Below, in pieces: positions 1 to 7,731 of a stretch of DNA of 64,000 bases. This DNA is from Haloarcula vallismortis ATCC 29715 (lineage in GTDB: Archaea; Halobacteriota; Halobacteria; Halobacteriales; Haloarculaceae), in the NCBI RefSeq assembly GCF_000337775.1, contig NZ_AOLQ01000059.1, positions 1 to 64,000 of the forward strand. Direction: 5' to 3'. Under the pieces are notes generated by a model, which searched no databases, was not told the DNA's origin, and worked only from the letters and a program-made list of their open reading frames with translations. Numbering within the stretch: position 1 is the first letter of the stretch; every line of letters starts with the position of its first letter. The translations under genes were made by a program, and so were the position numbers.

Positions 1-66
1 AGTGTAAATATTGGGAGGGGCATGAAGAGCCGATACTTGCAGCAGACTCCGACCGCAACAGGCCAA

Positions 67-93
67 CCCCCCCACCCCTTCGTTTCCGGTGGA
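67..93 (-). promoter_or_regulatory. Origin recognition box (ORB), left
   Basis: Read on the minus strand this is TCCACCGGAAACGAAGGGGT followed by a run of G. It shares GAAACGAAGGGGTGGGGGG with the right box and has the haloarchaeal ORB form of a GAAAC core followed by a G-string. The G-string points away from the AT-rich core. Confidence 0.85.
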
Positions 94-110
94 GCGGGAA
101 ACAGGCCCGG

Positions 111-126
111 GGGGAGGGGGTGGGGA
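111..126 (+). repeat. G-rich inverted element, left arm
   Basis: GGGGAGGGGGTGGGGA follows CGGGAAAC at 96-103. The 14-nt core GGGGAGGGGGTGGG is repeated in inverse orientation at 315-331. It may be the G-string of a weaker, outward-in ORB-like site next to the AT-rich core. Confidence 0.65.
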
Positions 127-130
127 GGCC

Positions 131-260
131 GATAATGTTCTGTAAGAAGAGGAAAGATTTAATACAGTGCTACATAAACCAAATCCGTACTAGACAAAAC
201 AAAAGACTATCAGGGTTCAATGTACGGTTTTCTAGTGTCTAGACCACTCTAGCTAGTGAA
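131..260. other. AT-rich core of the origin, candidate unwinding element
   Basis: This is the most AT-rich stretch near the boxes, with A-runs at 153-220, in a GC-rich chromosome. Its place between the inverted ORBs fits a duplex unwinding element. Melting itself is inferred. Confidence 0.65.
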
Positions 261-314
261 GTCACAAGTCCCACCGATCTCCAGAACCGATGCGCTCCTG
301 ATTCAACGGGAAAT

Positions 315-331
315 TCTCCCACCCCCTCCCC
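315..331 (-). repeat. G-rich inverted element, right arm
   Basis: The reverse complement reads GGGGAGGGGGTGGGAGA, the inverse partner of 111-126. Together with the two strong ORBs it makes the origin nearly mirror-symmetric. Confidence 0.65.
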
Positions 332-345
332 AGGGGGGTGTGCTG

Positions 346-372
346 TTCCACTTGAAACGAAGGGGTGGGGGG
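346..372 (+). promoter_or_regulatory. Origin recognition box (ORB), right
   Basis: Plus-strand TTCCACTTGAAACGAAGGGG followed by TGGGGGG. It matches the left box except around positions 351-352 and is inverted relative to it. Probable Orc1/Cdc6 binding site. Confidence 0.85.
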
Positions 373-595
373 CTAGGATCGCTCACTCAAATTCGCATCG
401 CTCGGTTCCATGGCCGAACTCGACTCGAATAGTCCCCCTTTCGATCAAACCCTCAGCAGCGTCCGCACGCTGCCCTGTGCTATGCTCTCCCATGTCAGAA
501 AAGGGACCAATGTCTGACGTAGGCTTAAGTGAATTCGCCTATCTTTTAGGGTCAGAGCCGCCATACCGGACGACTCCGGGCGGCGGGAGGATAGG

Positions 596-1237
596 ATGGG
601 ATTGTTAACAAACCTCAAAGATAGCATCTCACGCGCGGCATCGACGCTGTTCTCCGAAGAGGATCCGAAGCGTATCGGAATCTACGGCCCGCCAAACGCC
701 GGCAAGACGACGCTGGCGAACCGTATTGCACGCGACTGGACCGGTGACGTTGTCGGGCCGGAGAGTCATGTCCCCCACGAGACTCGTCGGGCCCGCCGAA
801 AGGAGAACGTCGAGATTGAACGCGACGGGAAGAAGGTGACAATCGACATCGTCGACACGCCGGGCGTGACGACGAAAGTCGACTACACCGAGTTCCTCGA
901 ACACGATATGGAGAAAGACGACGCCGTCCGTCGCTCCCGCGAAGCGACTGAGGGCGTCGCTGAAGCGATGCACTGGCTCCGTGAGGACGTCGATGGTGTC
1001 ATTTACGTACTTGATTCCGCGACCGATCCGTTCACGCAGGTCAACACCATGCTCATCGGCATCATCGAGAGTCAGGACCTGCCGGTGTTGATTCTGGCAA
1101 ACAAGATTGATCTGGAGGAGTCGTCGGTTCAGCGCATCCGAAACGCCTACCCCCAGCACGAGACGATTCCGCTGTCAGCGCTCGAGGGAGACAACATGGA
1201 CGAAGTCTACGATAAAATCGCGGAGTACTTCGGGTGA
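596..1237 (+). CDS. oapA: Origin-associated Era-like GTPase OapA
   Basis: A 213-residue P-loop GTPase of the Era/TrmE type: Walker A GPPNAGKTT at residues 31-39, switch II DTPG at 87-90, NKID at 169-172 and an SAL motif near 183. It opens a tight cluster with the DUF2073 and zinc-ribbon genes. These three genes lie beside the main origin in Haloferax, where they were named oapA, oapB and oapC. The start is supported by a Shine-Dalgarno-like GGGAGG at 585-590. Family and genomic position are clear; a direct role in replication is inference, since the molecular function is not known. Confidence 0.88.
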   Translation: MGLLTNLKDSISRAASTLFSEEDPKRIGIYGPPNAGKTTLANRIARDWTGDVVGPESHVPHETRRARRKENVEIERDGKKVTIDIVDTPGVTTKVDYTEFLEHDMEKDDAVRRSREATEGVAEAMHWLREDVDGVIYVLDSATDPFTQVNTMLIGIIESQDLPVLILANKIDLEESSVQRIRNAYPQHETIPLSALEGDNMDEVYDKIAEYFG

Positions 1238-1241
1238 TATA

Positions 1242-1625
1242 ATGGCGGAAGTCAAAGACCCAGACGACGGCGTTCAGATAGACCTCATCAGCGGTGAACG
1301 CATGGCCGGGCTGGCCTCGATGGAGAAGATTCGAATGATTCTCGACGGGGTCCGTGACGGCAATATCGTCATCCTCGAGGAGGGCCTTTCGCCCGACGAG
1401 GAGTCCCGCCTGATCGAAGTCACGATGACGGAGATAAGCCCCGATGAGTTCAACGGCATCGAGATCGAGACCTACCCCAAGTCCGAGGCCGCCGACGCCA
1501 GCATCCTCGACCGGTTGATGGGCAAACAATCGACCCAGAAGCTAACGGTCATCGGACCGGCCAACCAGATAGAGACGCTCCACAAGGACGAAACGCTCAT
1601 CAGCGCCCTCGTCTCCCGGAAATAA
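1242..1625 (+). CDS. oapB: Origin-associated DUF2073 protein OapB
   Basis: 127 residues beginning MAEVKDPDDG. It is the conserved haloarchaeal DUF2073 protein found between the OapA GTPase and the OapC zinc-ribbon protein. The longer open frame from 1107 runs into oapA out of frame, so the ATG four bases after the oapA stop is the better start. No catalytic motif is visible; the protein is compact, mixed alpha/beta and acidic. Its stop overlaps the oapC start by one base, so the two are probably translated together. Biochemical function unknown. Confidence 0.85.
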   Translation: MAEVKDPDDGVQIDLISGERMAGLASMEKIRMILDGVRDGNIVILEEGLSPDEESRLIEVTMTEISPDEFNGIEIETYPKSEAADASILDRLMGKQSTQKLTVIGPANQIETLHKDETLISALVSRK

Positions 1626-2311
1626 TGCCCCATCAGTGTACGGACTGTGGCCGTGGCTTCGACGACGGGTCCAAGGAGATGCTCTCGGGCTGTCCCAACT
1701 GCGGCGGGAACAAGTTCCAGTATCAGCCCGAGGGGGCCGACATCTCCGAGACGCCGGACGCGGAGCCACCGGAACCACCGGGACCTGACAGTACTGTCGC
1801 TCGTACCGTTGGCAAAACCGCTGCCTCGGTGCGCGACTTCGTCAGCGGTTCCGCTGCGGACGGGGACCGGGACGCTGCGCAGTCCCAGTTCGACGCCGAC
1901 CGGTCGGCTGACGCCCAGCCGAGTGACCCATCCCACACGTCCGGTTCGCCGTCGACCGAACCCGACCGCACATCTGTGACCGAGGATTCAGCCCAGGCCA
2001 GCGCCCGCGGCGATATCGTCGAACCGGATGAGCTTCCATCCGACGCGCCGTCGGCGTCCGAATCTGAACACCGGTTCAGCCCTGTCGGTGCTGACCCTGA
2101 CCCACCAGCGGAACCAGAACAAGAGGATCGCCCTGACCTGGAGGAACTGCGCGCAGAACTCAACGACCAGTTCGAGTCGATCAAAGTACTGGAACCCGGT
2201 CAGTACGAACTGAACCTGATGGAACTGTACGACCGCGAAGAGTACATCATCGCGTTGCAGGAAGACGGCCACTACTCGATTCAGGTCCCGGAAACTATCC
2301 GCTCTGAGTAA
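1625..2311 (+). CDS. oapC: Origin-associated zinc-ribbon protein OapC
   Basis: 228 residues. The N-terminus has a zinc ribbon with Cys pairs at 5/8 and 23/26. A long acidic, Ser/Pro/Asp-rich and probably disordered linker covers about 45-155. A conserved C-terminal domain of about 70 residues ends in a beta-rich segment with a DHYSIQV-like strand (the residues read GHYSIQV). This is the OapC/DUF2072 layout. The start overlaps the oapB stop by one base. Role at the origin is inferred from position only. Confidence 0.85.
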   Translation: MPHQCTDCGRGFDDGSKEMLSGCPNCGGNKFQYQPEGADISETPDAEPPEPPGPDSTVARTVGKTAASVRDFVSGSAADGDRDAAQSQFDADRSADAQPSDPSHTSGSPSTEPDRTSVTEDSAQASARGDIVEPDELPSDAPSASESEHRFSPVGADPDPPAEPEQEDRPDLEELRAELNDQFESIKVLEPGQYELNLMELYDREEYIIALQEDGHYSIQVPETIRSE

Positions 2312-2439
2312 TCGGCGCGGCCCTCTATTTTTACCGATTCGATACCCGCGAATTACCCCGTAGAACCGCTGCAGACACCATTGAGTATCAACGCGGCACA
2401 ACCATTATATAATATGCCGTGGATGCTTCCGATAACGCC

Positions 2440-2565
2440 ATGAGCCACCGAGAACTCTCGACATCGGAGTCACACCTCGAAGAGTGGGCGGCACTCCTCG
2501 GTGCTGATATCGACGACGACGGGCGCGACACCGATCTGCTTGACGACCAGGACGACCCCGCGTAA
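2440..2565 (+). CDS. Small acidic protein, 41 residues, unknown
   Basis: Reads MSHRELSTSESHLEEWAALL and continues with an Asp-rich tail ending DDQDDPA. A TATA-like TATATAATA at 2406-2414 lies about 30 bases upstream, consistent with a leaderless transcript. Composition is typical for a haloarchaeal protein. No family recognised; function unknown. Confidence 0.55.
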   Translation: MSHRELSTSESHLEEWAALLGADIDDDGRDTDLLDDQDDPA

Positions 2566-2688
2566 CCATCGCGGACCGTTAGAGGGCGATTCGCAGTTAC
2601 AGCTACGTCTCTCACCCAGATAGCGGAACGAAAAGGCACCTCGGGACGGCGTCAGTCCCGAACGTTCGCAGTATCGTGCGATACTGAA

Positions 2689-3603
2689 TTACGAGATTTT
2701 GTCGTACTGATCGGAGAGCTTCTCGGCGGCGTCGGCCATCAGGTCCTGTTCGTAGTCGTCGAGACCCCATTCGACAATCTCTTCGACACCGTTGCTTCCG
2801 AGACGGACCGGGACACCGAAAGCGGTGTCTTCGTGCCCGAACTCGCCCTCCAGCTTGACTGAGGCCGGCAGCACCTCGCCGGTGTCGTTGAGGATGGCTT
2901 CGACCATGTGCGCGACGCCGCGGGCCGGCCCCCACTCGGTCGCGCCCTTGCGCTCGATGACGTCCATCGCAGATTCCTGCAGGTCGCCGAGCAACTGCTC
3001 TTTCTCGTCGTCGCTGAACTCGGGGTCAGTGCCGTCGACGCGGACCTTCGAGAACACGGGGACCTGTGCGTCGCCGTGCTCGCCGAGAATCGTCCCTTCG
3101 ACGTTCTGGACCGGCGCGTCGAACTCCTCGCTCAGCACGTAGCGGAACCGCGCGGAGTCCAGGCGGCCGCCGAACCCGATGACCTGCTCACGCGAGCGGT
3201 CGCCGGCCTCGTAGAGGTGCCGGTTGAGCAGGTCGACGGGGTTGGAGGTAGTCAGTGAAATGTAGTCGTCGTTGTGCTCGTCGAGCGAGGACTGGATGTC
3301 CTCCATGATAGGTGCGTTGTCGCCGGCGAGGTCAATCCGGGTCTGCCCGGGCTGGCGCGGGATGCCGGCTGTGATGACGACCACGTCGGAGCCGGCGGTG
3401 TCCTCGTAGCCGCCCTGGCGGACGCGCGTGTTCGAGTCGTAGGCGATGCCGTGGTTCGTGTCGGCTGCCTGCCCGACTGTGTCGTCTTCCTTGTCCGGGA
3501 TGTCCACGAAGACGACTTCATCAGCGATGTCACGGAGCGCGATGTTGTACCCTGCGGCTGCGCCGACCGTACCGGCTGCGCCGACTACGCTTACCTTTGT
3601 CAT
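2689..3603 (-). CDS. mdh: L-malate dehydrogenase
   Basis: 304 residues, NAD-dependent, interconverts malate and oxaloacetate in the citric acid cycle. The Rossmann motif [13 protein letters not shown] is at the N-terminus. The substrate-binding region around [11 protein letters not shown] and the catalytic His in the [10 protein letters not shown] segment are present. The sequence agrees closely with the halophilic malate dehydrogenase of Haloarcula marismortui, an LDH-like tetramer stabilised by acidic surfaces and salt. It is transcribed away from the zinc-finger gene at 3731. A TATA-like element (CGTTTAAC on minus, 3631-3638) about 30 bases upstream suggests a leaderless transcript. Confidence 0.97.
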   Translation of the reverse strand: MTKVSVVGAAGTVGAAAGYNIALRDIADEVVFVDIPDKEDDTVGQAADTNHGIAYDSNTRVRQGGYEDTAGSDVVVITAGIPRQPGQTRIDLAGDNAPIMEDIQSSLDEHNDDYISLTTSNPVDLLNRHLYEAGDRSREQVIGFGGRLDSARFRYVLSEEFDAPVQNVEGTILGEHGDAQVPVFSKVRVDGTDPEFSDDEKEQLLGDLQESAMDVIERKGATEWGPARGVAHMVEAILNDTGEVLPASVKLEGEFGHEDTAFGVPVRLGSNGVEEIVEWGLDDYEQDLMADAAEKLSDQYDKIS

Positions 3604-3630
3604 ACCATTCGGAAAGGCTCGGGCGCGAAC

Positions 3631-3638
3631 GTTAAACG
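3631..3638 (-). promoter_or_regulatory. TATA-like element of mdh
   Basis: CGTTTAAC on the minus strand ends 28 bases before the mdh ATG, the usual spacing for a haloarchaeal leaderless promoter. Confidence 0.45.
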
Positions 3639-3730
3639 TGTCGAAACCCCGATTCCGCCGCGCATCGTTCAGGCAGTATCGGCGTCTCGCACCCGTAAAC
3701 TGTTTTCAGCCCGGCGGCGTTGTGACACGT

Positions 3731-4543
3731 ATGAGCGACTTCGACAAGGAAGCCGAACGCGAGAAACTCCGCGAGAAGTTCGAGCAAGAGGAGGACAACC
3801 GGGCGGCGACCGAGCAGATGAGCGAACTCCTGTTGAAGGGCGCAACGATGACGAACGCCCACTGCAGCGAGTGTGGCGACCCCATCTTCCGCTACGACGG
3901 CCAGGAGTTCTGTCCCACCTGCCAGAAGCCGGTCGCTCGCAACACGCAGGAAAATGGCGCTGAATCGTCGGACACCGACCAACAAGAGGGGCAGGCTGAC
4001 GATGGTGACCAGATTGAGGTTACCGATCCAACCGACGAGGCCCGCGTCCAGTTCGGCGATGCTGCCGAGGACACAGGTGAGAGTGTGGCGGACGCGACGG
4101 ACGAGTCCGAACAGCGGGAGACCGCACACACCCAGCCCGACACCGCGTCACAGTCTCGCTCTGAGCCGGCGGCGCCGACATCCGATTCGGCCGTTCCACC
4201 TGAAGCGGGGGGTAACCAGTCGACCCAGCCGTCCGACGACTCGGAGCCAGCGCCACAGACTGCTGGAACAGGTACTTCGTCGGCGTATAGCGGTCGAGCT
4301 GCCAACGACCAGCCGCGTGGGACAGCACCACAGAACCCCCCTGTTTCCGCTCGACAGACTCGGACGACCGATAGTCACACGGACGATATTGCGGCCAATC
4401 TCGATGCGGCATCTGCGCTACTGGCCGAGACGGTTCACCGCTTTGCCGAGCGCGCCGCGGCGGCCGAGAACCCACGGGAGGCTCGCGAACAGCTCCAGGC
4501 AGCGAGAGAAGCGGCGGAAGCGCTGGACGCGACGCGGTTCTGA
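3731..4543 (+). CDS. Zinc-finger protein of the autoantigen p27 family
   Basis: 270 residues. A charged N-terminal helix (about 1-38) is followed by a four-Cys zinc ribbon (C45, C48, C61, C64) of the Sjogren's/scleroderma autoantigen 1 family, then a long acidic Ser/Thr/Gln-rich disordered stretch (about 70-215) and a C-terminal Ala/Glu-rich helical segment. The frame continues upstream antisense to mdh, but base composition and a TATA-like CGTAAAC at 3694 favour ATG 3731. It is convergent with hef, only 8 bases apart. The archaeal function of this family is not established. Confidence 0.8.
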   Translation: MSDFDKEAEREKLREKFEQEEDNRAATEQMSELLLKGATMTNAHCSECGDPIFRYDGQEFCPTCQKPVARNTQENGAESSDTDQQEGQADDGDQIEVTDPTDEARVQFGDAAEDTGESVADATDESEQRETAHTQPDTASQSRSEPAAPTSDSAVPPEAGGNQSTQPSDDSEPAPQTAGTGTSSAYSGRAANDQPRGTAPQNPPVSARQTRTTDSHTDDIAANLDAASALLAETVHRFAERAAAAENPREAREQLQAAREAAEALDATRF

Positions 4544-4551
4544 ACGGACCG

Positions 4552-7065
4552 CTACGGCGCGTAGTCGCTGGCGATGACCTCTCGAATCCGGTCGGCGGTC
4601 ACGTCGCCGATACCGGACACCTCTAGCAGGTCTTCCTTATCGGCGGTCATCACCGCCTCGACGCTGCCGAAGGCGTTCAGTAGCGTGCGCGCGGTTACCG
4701 GACCGACTTCGGCGATAGAGGCGACAACGTACTCCTGTTGCTCGGGGAGCGTCTTCGATTGTTTCTCCCCATGGACGCTCACCTCGCGGTCGGCCACCTC
4801 CTGTTCCCGCCCGGCGATGACCTCCAGCAGGTCGGCGGTCTCGTCCTCGTCACTGGTCCGTAACACGCTCGCGCCGAAATCGACTGCCAGCGACGCGAGC
4901 GCGCCCTGAATCGCCTTGTGGTGCACGTTTCGCGCGCCAAAGAGGTCCTCGCCCTCGATGACGACGACGGGCCGGCCGTAGTTGCGCGTGGCGTCCCCGA
5001 CCTGTTCGAACATCGACCGGTCGCCGCCGGTCAGCGTGTCCATGAAGTCAGCGACGGTCTTGCGCTCGACGACGACGCGGTCCGAGAGTATGTAGTCCCC
5101 GACGGCCAGCGTTTCGAGTCGGGTCTCGATACCGTCCCGCGTCGAGAGGTCCCGGGCGATGTTCGAGTCGAGTTCCCGCTGGTCGGCGACGATCTCGACG
5201 GGGTCGTCCTCGTCGTCGCGTCCGGCAGTGGCGACCGTCCCGCTACTCTCCTCCTCTCCCGTTCTCTCGTCCCCATCGGTCGCCTCCGACGAGGCTTCTG
5301 CGAAGGCGTCCAGTCCGGCCTGACCGTCGCCGTCGTCGTTCTCATCGTTTGACTTGTTAGCTGTACTAGCCCTTTCGTTTCCGGTGGAACTCGACTGCTG
5401 TGTGGCGGTTTCATCGCGCTTCGTTCCACCCGAAGCGACCCCCTCGGCGTCTGGACCGTCGCCTCCCCCGCTCTCGTCTTCGTACTCGTCGAGCCCGGTC
5501 TGGTCGAGGCGGGCCTCCAGTTCGCCGGCGACGCTCTTGAGTTCGTTCAGCTCGCGTTTCATCCGCTTCTGGTCGTTGCGGGCCTTCCAGAAGTACGCCT
5601 CGTCGCGGGTGTCCTCGGCCAGCAGGACGACGACCCGTCCCTCGGCCTGGCGGCCGGTTCGGCCCTTCCGCTGGATGGCTCGAATCGCGGTCGGCACCGG
5701 CTCGTAGAACAGCACCAGGTCGACTTCGGGCACGTCCAGCCCTTCCTCGGCGACGGAGGTGGAGACGAGCACCTCGAACTCGCCGTTGCGGAACCGATCC
5801 AGCGTCTCCTGTTGCTGGGTCTGTGTCATCCCCTCGCTGCCGTCGGTGTCGCTCTGGCCGACGAACTTCTGCGTTGTGAAGTGGTCTGAGAGGAAATCGA
5901 CGAGCGTCTCGGCGGTGTCACGGGACTCGGTGAAGACGATGACGCGCTCGCCGTTCTCGATGCCCAGCGTCTCCGCGAGCAACATCCGGGTCTGGCGGAA
6001 CTTCGGATGGAGGTCGTCGTAGCTGTTGGCTTTCCGTATCGCCTCCCGCACCTTCGGCTCGCTGACGAGGCGCTGGTCGGCCTTCGATGCCCCGGAGGAG
6101 CGGGCGGCCTCCTTCAGCCGCTCGAAGTACCGCCGCAGGGACTCGACGCTCTGGGTCTCGACGTAGGTGACCGCGGTCCGGAGCTTGCGGATTTCGGCGA
6201 GCAGGCTCATCCCCTGATACCCCTCGCTCTGATCGTTGTTCATCAGGTCCCGCAGCTTGCCCTGCATCTGCTGGATTTCTCGCTCGGAGATGTCCGCCGA
6301 AGATTTGTTCGTGACGCCGAGTTCCCGCAGCTGGTCCAGTCGGTCCTCGATGACCTCGTTGATGGCGTCGCGGATTTCGACGACGATTTCAGGTAACTCG
6401 ATGCGATTCCAGTCAACGCTTGTGTCGTGGGTGTACTCGGTCACGTCGGCGTCGTCCTCGGTCATCACCGCAACCTCCGCAAGCCCGAGGTTCTCACAGA
6501 CCTCCAGTATCGCTTCCTCGTCGTCGCCGGGCGAGGCACTCATTCCTGTCACCAGCGGGTCCGCGGCGTCGGCGTGATAGCGGTCGGCGATGTAGTTGTA
6601 GGCGTAGTCGCCGGTCGCCCGGTGACACTCGTCGAAGGTACAGTGAGTCACCTCGGCAAGCGAGATTCGGTTGCCGACGAGGTCGTTCTCGACGACCTGC
6701 GGCGTCGCGATGACGATACGGGCGTCCTCCCAGAGCGCGGCCCGGTCGTCTGGCCGGACCTCACCGGTGAACACGACGACGTCCTCGTCGTCGATTTCCA
6801 GCGCTTCGCGGTAGAACTCGGCGTGTTGCTGGACCAGCGGCTTCGTCGGGGCCAGCATGAGTGCTTTCCCGCCGACGGCGTCGAGCCGTTCGGCGGTCAC
6901 CAGCAGCGAGACGGTCGTCTTGCCCAGCCCGGTCGGGAGACAGACGAGCGTGTGGTCAGCGCTCGCCGTCTCCGCCAGTTCGGTCTGGTAGCGGCGGTTC
7001 TCCAGAAACTCGGGCGTCACCAGCGGGCGCTCGACGTACTCGCCACCGGCGTCGGTGGTCGCCAT
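4552..7065 (-). CDS. hef: Hef-type helicase/nuclease (FANCM/XPF family)
   Basis: 837 residues. An N-terminal SF2 helicase carries Walker A PTGLGKT (44-50), DECH (145-148) and motif VI QRKGRTGRQ (465-473). After an acidic disordered linker (about 520-620) comes an XPF/Mus81-type nuclease domain with GDYILSDR and VERK (656-669), then a tandem helix-hairpin-helix region (about 780-837). Hef acts on branched and stalled-fork DNA and is the archaeal counterpart of FANCM. The disordered linker of haloarchaeal Hef is known to be the place where partners such as PCNA bind. All catalytic motifs look intact. It is a single-gene unit between convergent and divergent neighbours. Confidence 0.95.
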   Translation of the reverse strand: MATTDAGGEYVERPLVTPEFLENRRYQTELAETASADHTLVCLPTGLGKTTVSLLVTAERLDAVGGKALMLAPTKPLVQQHAEFYREALEIDDEDVVVFTGEVRPDDRAALWEDARIVIATPQVVENDLVGNRISLAEVTHCTFDECHRATGDYAYNYIADRYHADAADPLVTGMSASPGDDEEAILEVCENLGLAEVAVMTEDDADVTEYTHDTSVDWNRIELPEIVVEIRDAINEVIEDRLDQLRELGVTNKSSADISEREIQQMQGKLRDLMNNDQSEGYQGMSLLAEIRKLRTAVTYVETQSVESLRRYFERLKEAARSSGASKADQRLVSEPKVREAIRKANSYDDLHPKFRQTRMLLAETLGIENGERVIVFTESRDTAETLVDFLSDHFTTQKFVGQSDTDGSEGMTQTQQQETLDRFRNGEFEVLVSTSVAEEGLDVPEVDLVLFYEPVPTAIRAIQRKGRTGRQAEGRVVVLLAEDTRDEAYFWKARNDQKRMKRELNELKSVAGELEARLDQTGLDEYEDESGGGDGPDAEGVASGGTKRDETATQQSSSTGNERASTANKSNDENDDGDGQAGLDAFAEASSEATDGDERTGEEESSGTVATAGRDDEDDPVEIVADQRELDSNIARDLSTRDGIETRLETLAVGDYILSDRVVVERKTVADFMDTLTGGDRSMFEQVGDATRNYGRPVVVIEGEDLFGARNVHHKAIQGALASLAVDFGASVLRTSDEDETADLLEVIAGREQEVADREVSVHGEKQSKTLPEQQEYVVASIAEVGPVTARTLLNAFGSVEAVMTADKEDLLEVSGIGDVTADRIREVIASDYAP

Positions 7066-7131
7066 TACCTACGTGTTCGACCCCGCGGTGGTTAAGGGTT
7101 CAGATACCGCGGTGAAAGTGAACGGACGGCC

Positions 7132-7731
7132 TCAGAGGCCGAAACCGGGCAGGTACTGGACGCCAACCCACATCGCCAGCGCGCCGAGCACCGGAATCGA
7201 GAAGTTGTCGTCGATGACGTAGCCGGCGATACGGGGCTTGACGCCGTCGGCGAACGTCGCCGCGACCCCGCCGAGCACGGCTGCAGCGGGGGGGACAAAT
7301 GGGGCTGCAAGCAGTGTGCAGACGCCGAACATCACCAGCAGCACCCAGGCCTGCTTGACGTTGCTGGCATCGCTTGAGCCCAGCAGGCCGCTGATGGGGT
7401 CGCCGATGGCGAGCATCAACATCGCGGGGACGGCGATGGTTTCGGTCACGCCGGGCAGTTCGACGGCGACGGCGACGATGGCCATTCCGACGATGTACAG
7501 CGCGTAGCCGGCGGGGTTGTCCTGCTCGTACTCGCGGGTGAGTCGGTCGTACACGACCCAGTCTAGCCCCGTCGTCAGCCGCACCGCTTCGAGAACGATG
7601 ACAACGACCAGCGCCACAGTCAAAAAGCCCTGCACGACGCGCCACGTAATCAGGTCCGGCCGGAACAGGTGTGCGAGCGGCACCGCCGACCCGGTGACGT
7701 GGACCAGCCGGCGGGAGACCTCGTCGGCCAT
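7132..7731 (-). CDS. Dolichol kinase/phosphatidate cytidylyltransferase-like membrane protein
   Basis: 199 residues with about six hydrophobic segments covering most of the chain. It opens DEVSRRLVHVTGS, like the RRK/RKxVH start of the SEC59/DGK1/VTE5 (CTP-dependent polyprenol or lipid kinase) family, and holds the GDPISGLLG and FADGVKPRIAGYVIDDNF segments typical of that family's active region. In archaea these proteins are candidates for dolichol or digeranylgeranyl-lipid phosphorylation. The ATG directly abuts the glyS stop, so it is the last gene of the CBS-glyS operon. The exact lipid substrate is not known from sequence. Confidence 0.75.
   Translation of the reverse strand: MADEVSRRLVHVTGSAVPLAHLFRPDLITWRVVQGFLTVALVVVIVLEAVRLTTGLDWVVYDRLTREYEQDNPAGYALYIVGMAIVAVAVELPGVTETIAVPAMLMLAIGDPISGLLGSSDASNVKQAWVLLVMFGVCTLLAAPFVPPAAAVLGGVAATFADGVKPRIAGYVIDDNFSIPVLGALAMWVGVQYLPGFGL

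Larger units (their letters stand above)
61..372. other. Replication origin, oriC1 type
   Basis: Two origin recognition boxes in inverted orientation (67-93 on minus, 346-372 on plus) and a second inverted pair of G-rich elements (111-126 and 315-331) flank an AT-rich core. This is the layout of the main haloarchaeal chromosomal origin, bound by Orc1/Cdc6. The oapA-oapB-oapC genes start directly to the right, as at the oriC1 of Haloferax. The cognate orc1/cdc6 gene is expected to the left of base 1, outside the window. No gene is supported in 1-595. Box and core are seen; Orc1 binding is inferred. Confidence 0.88.

Noticed and set aside
1107-1241. N-terminal extension of oapB
   Set aside because: This part overlaps oapA in another frame; ATG 1242 directly after the oapA stop fits the family start.
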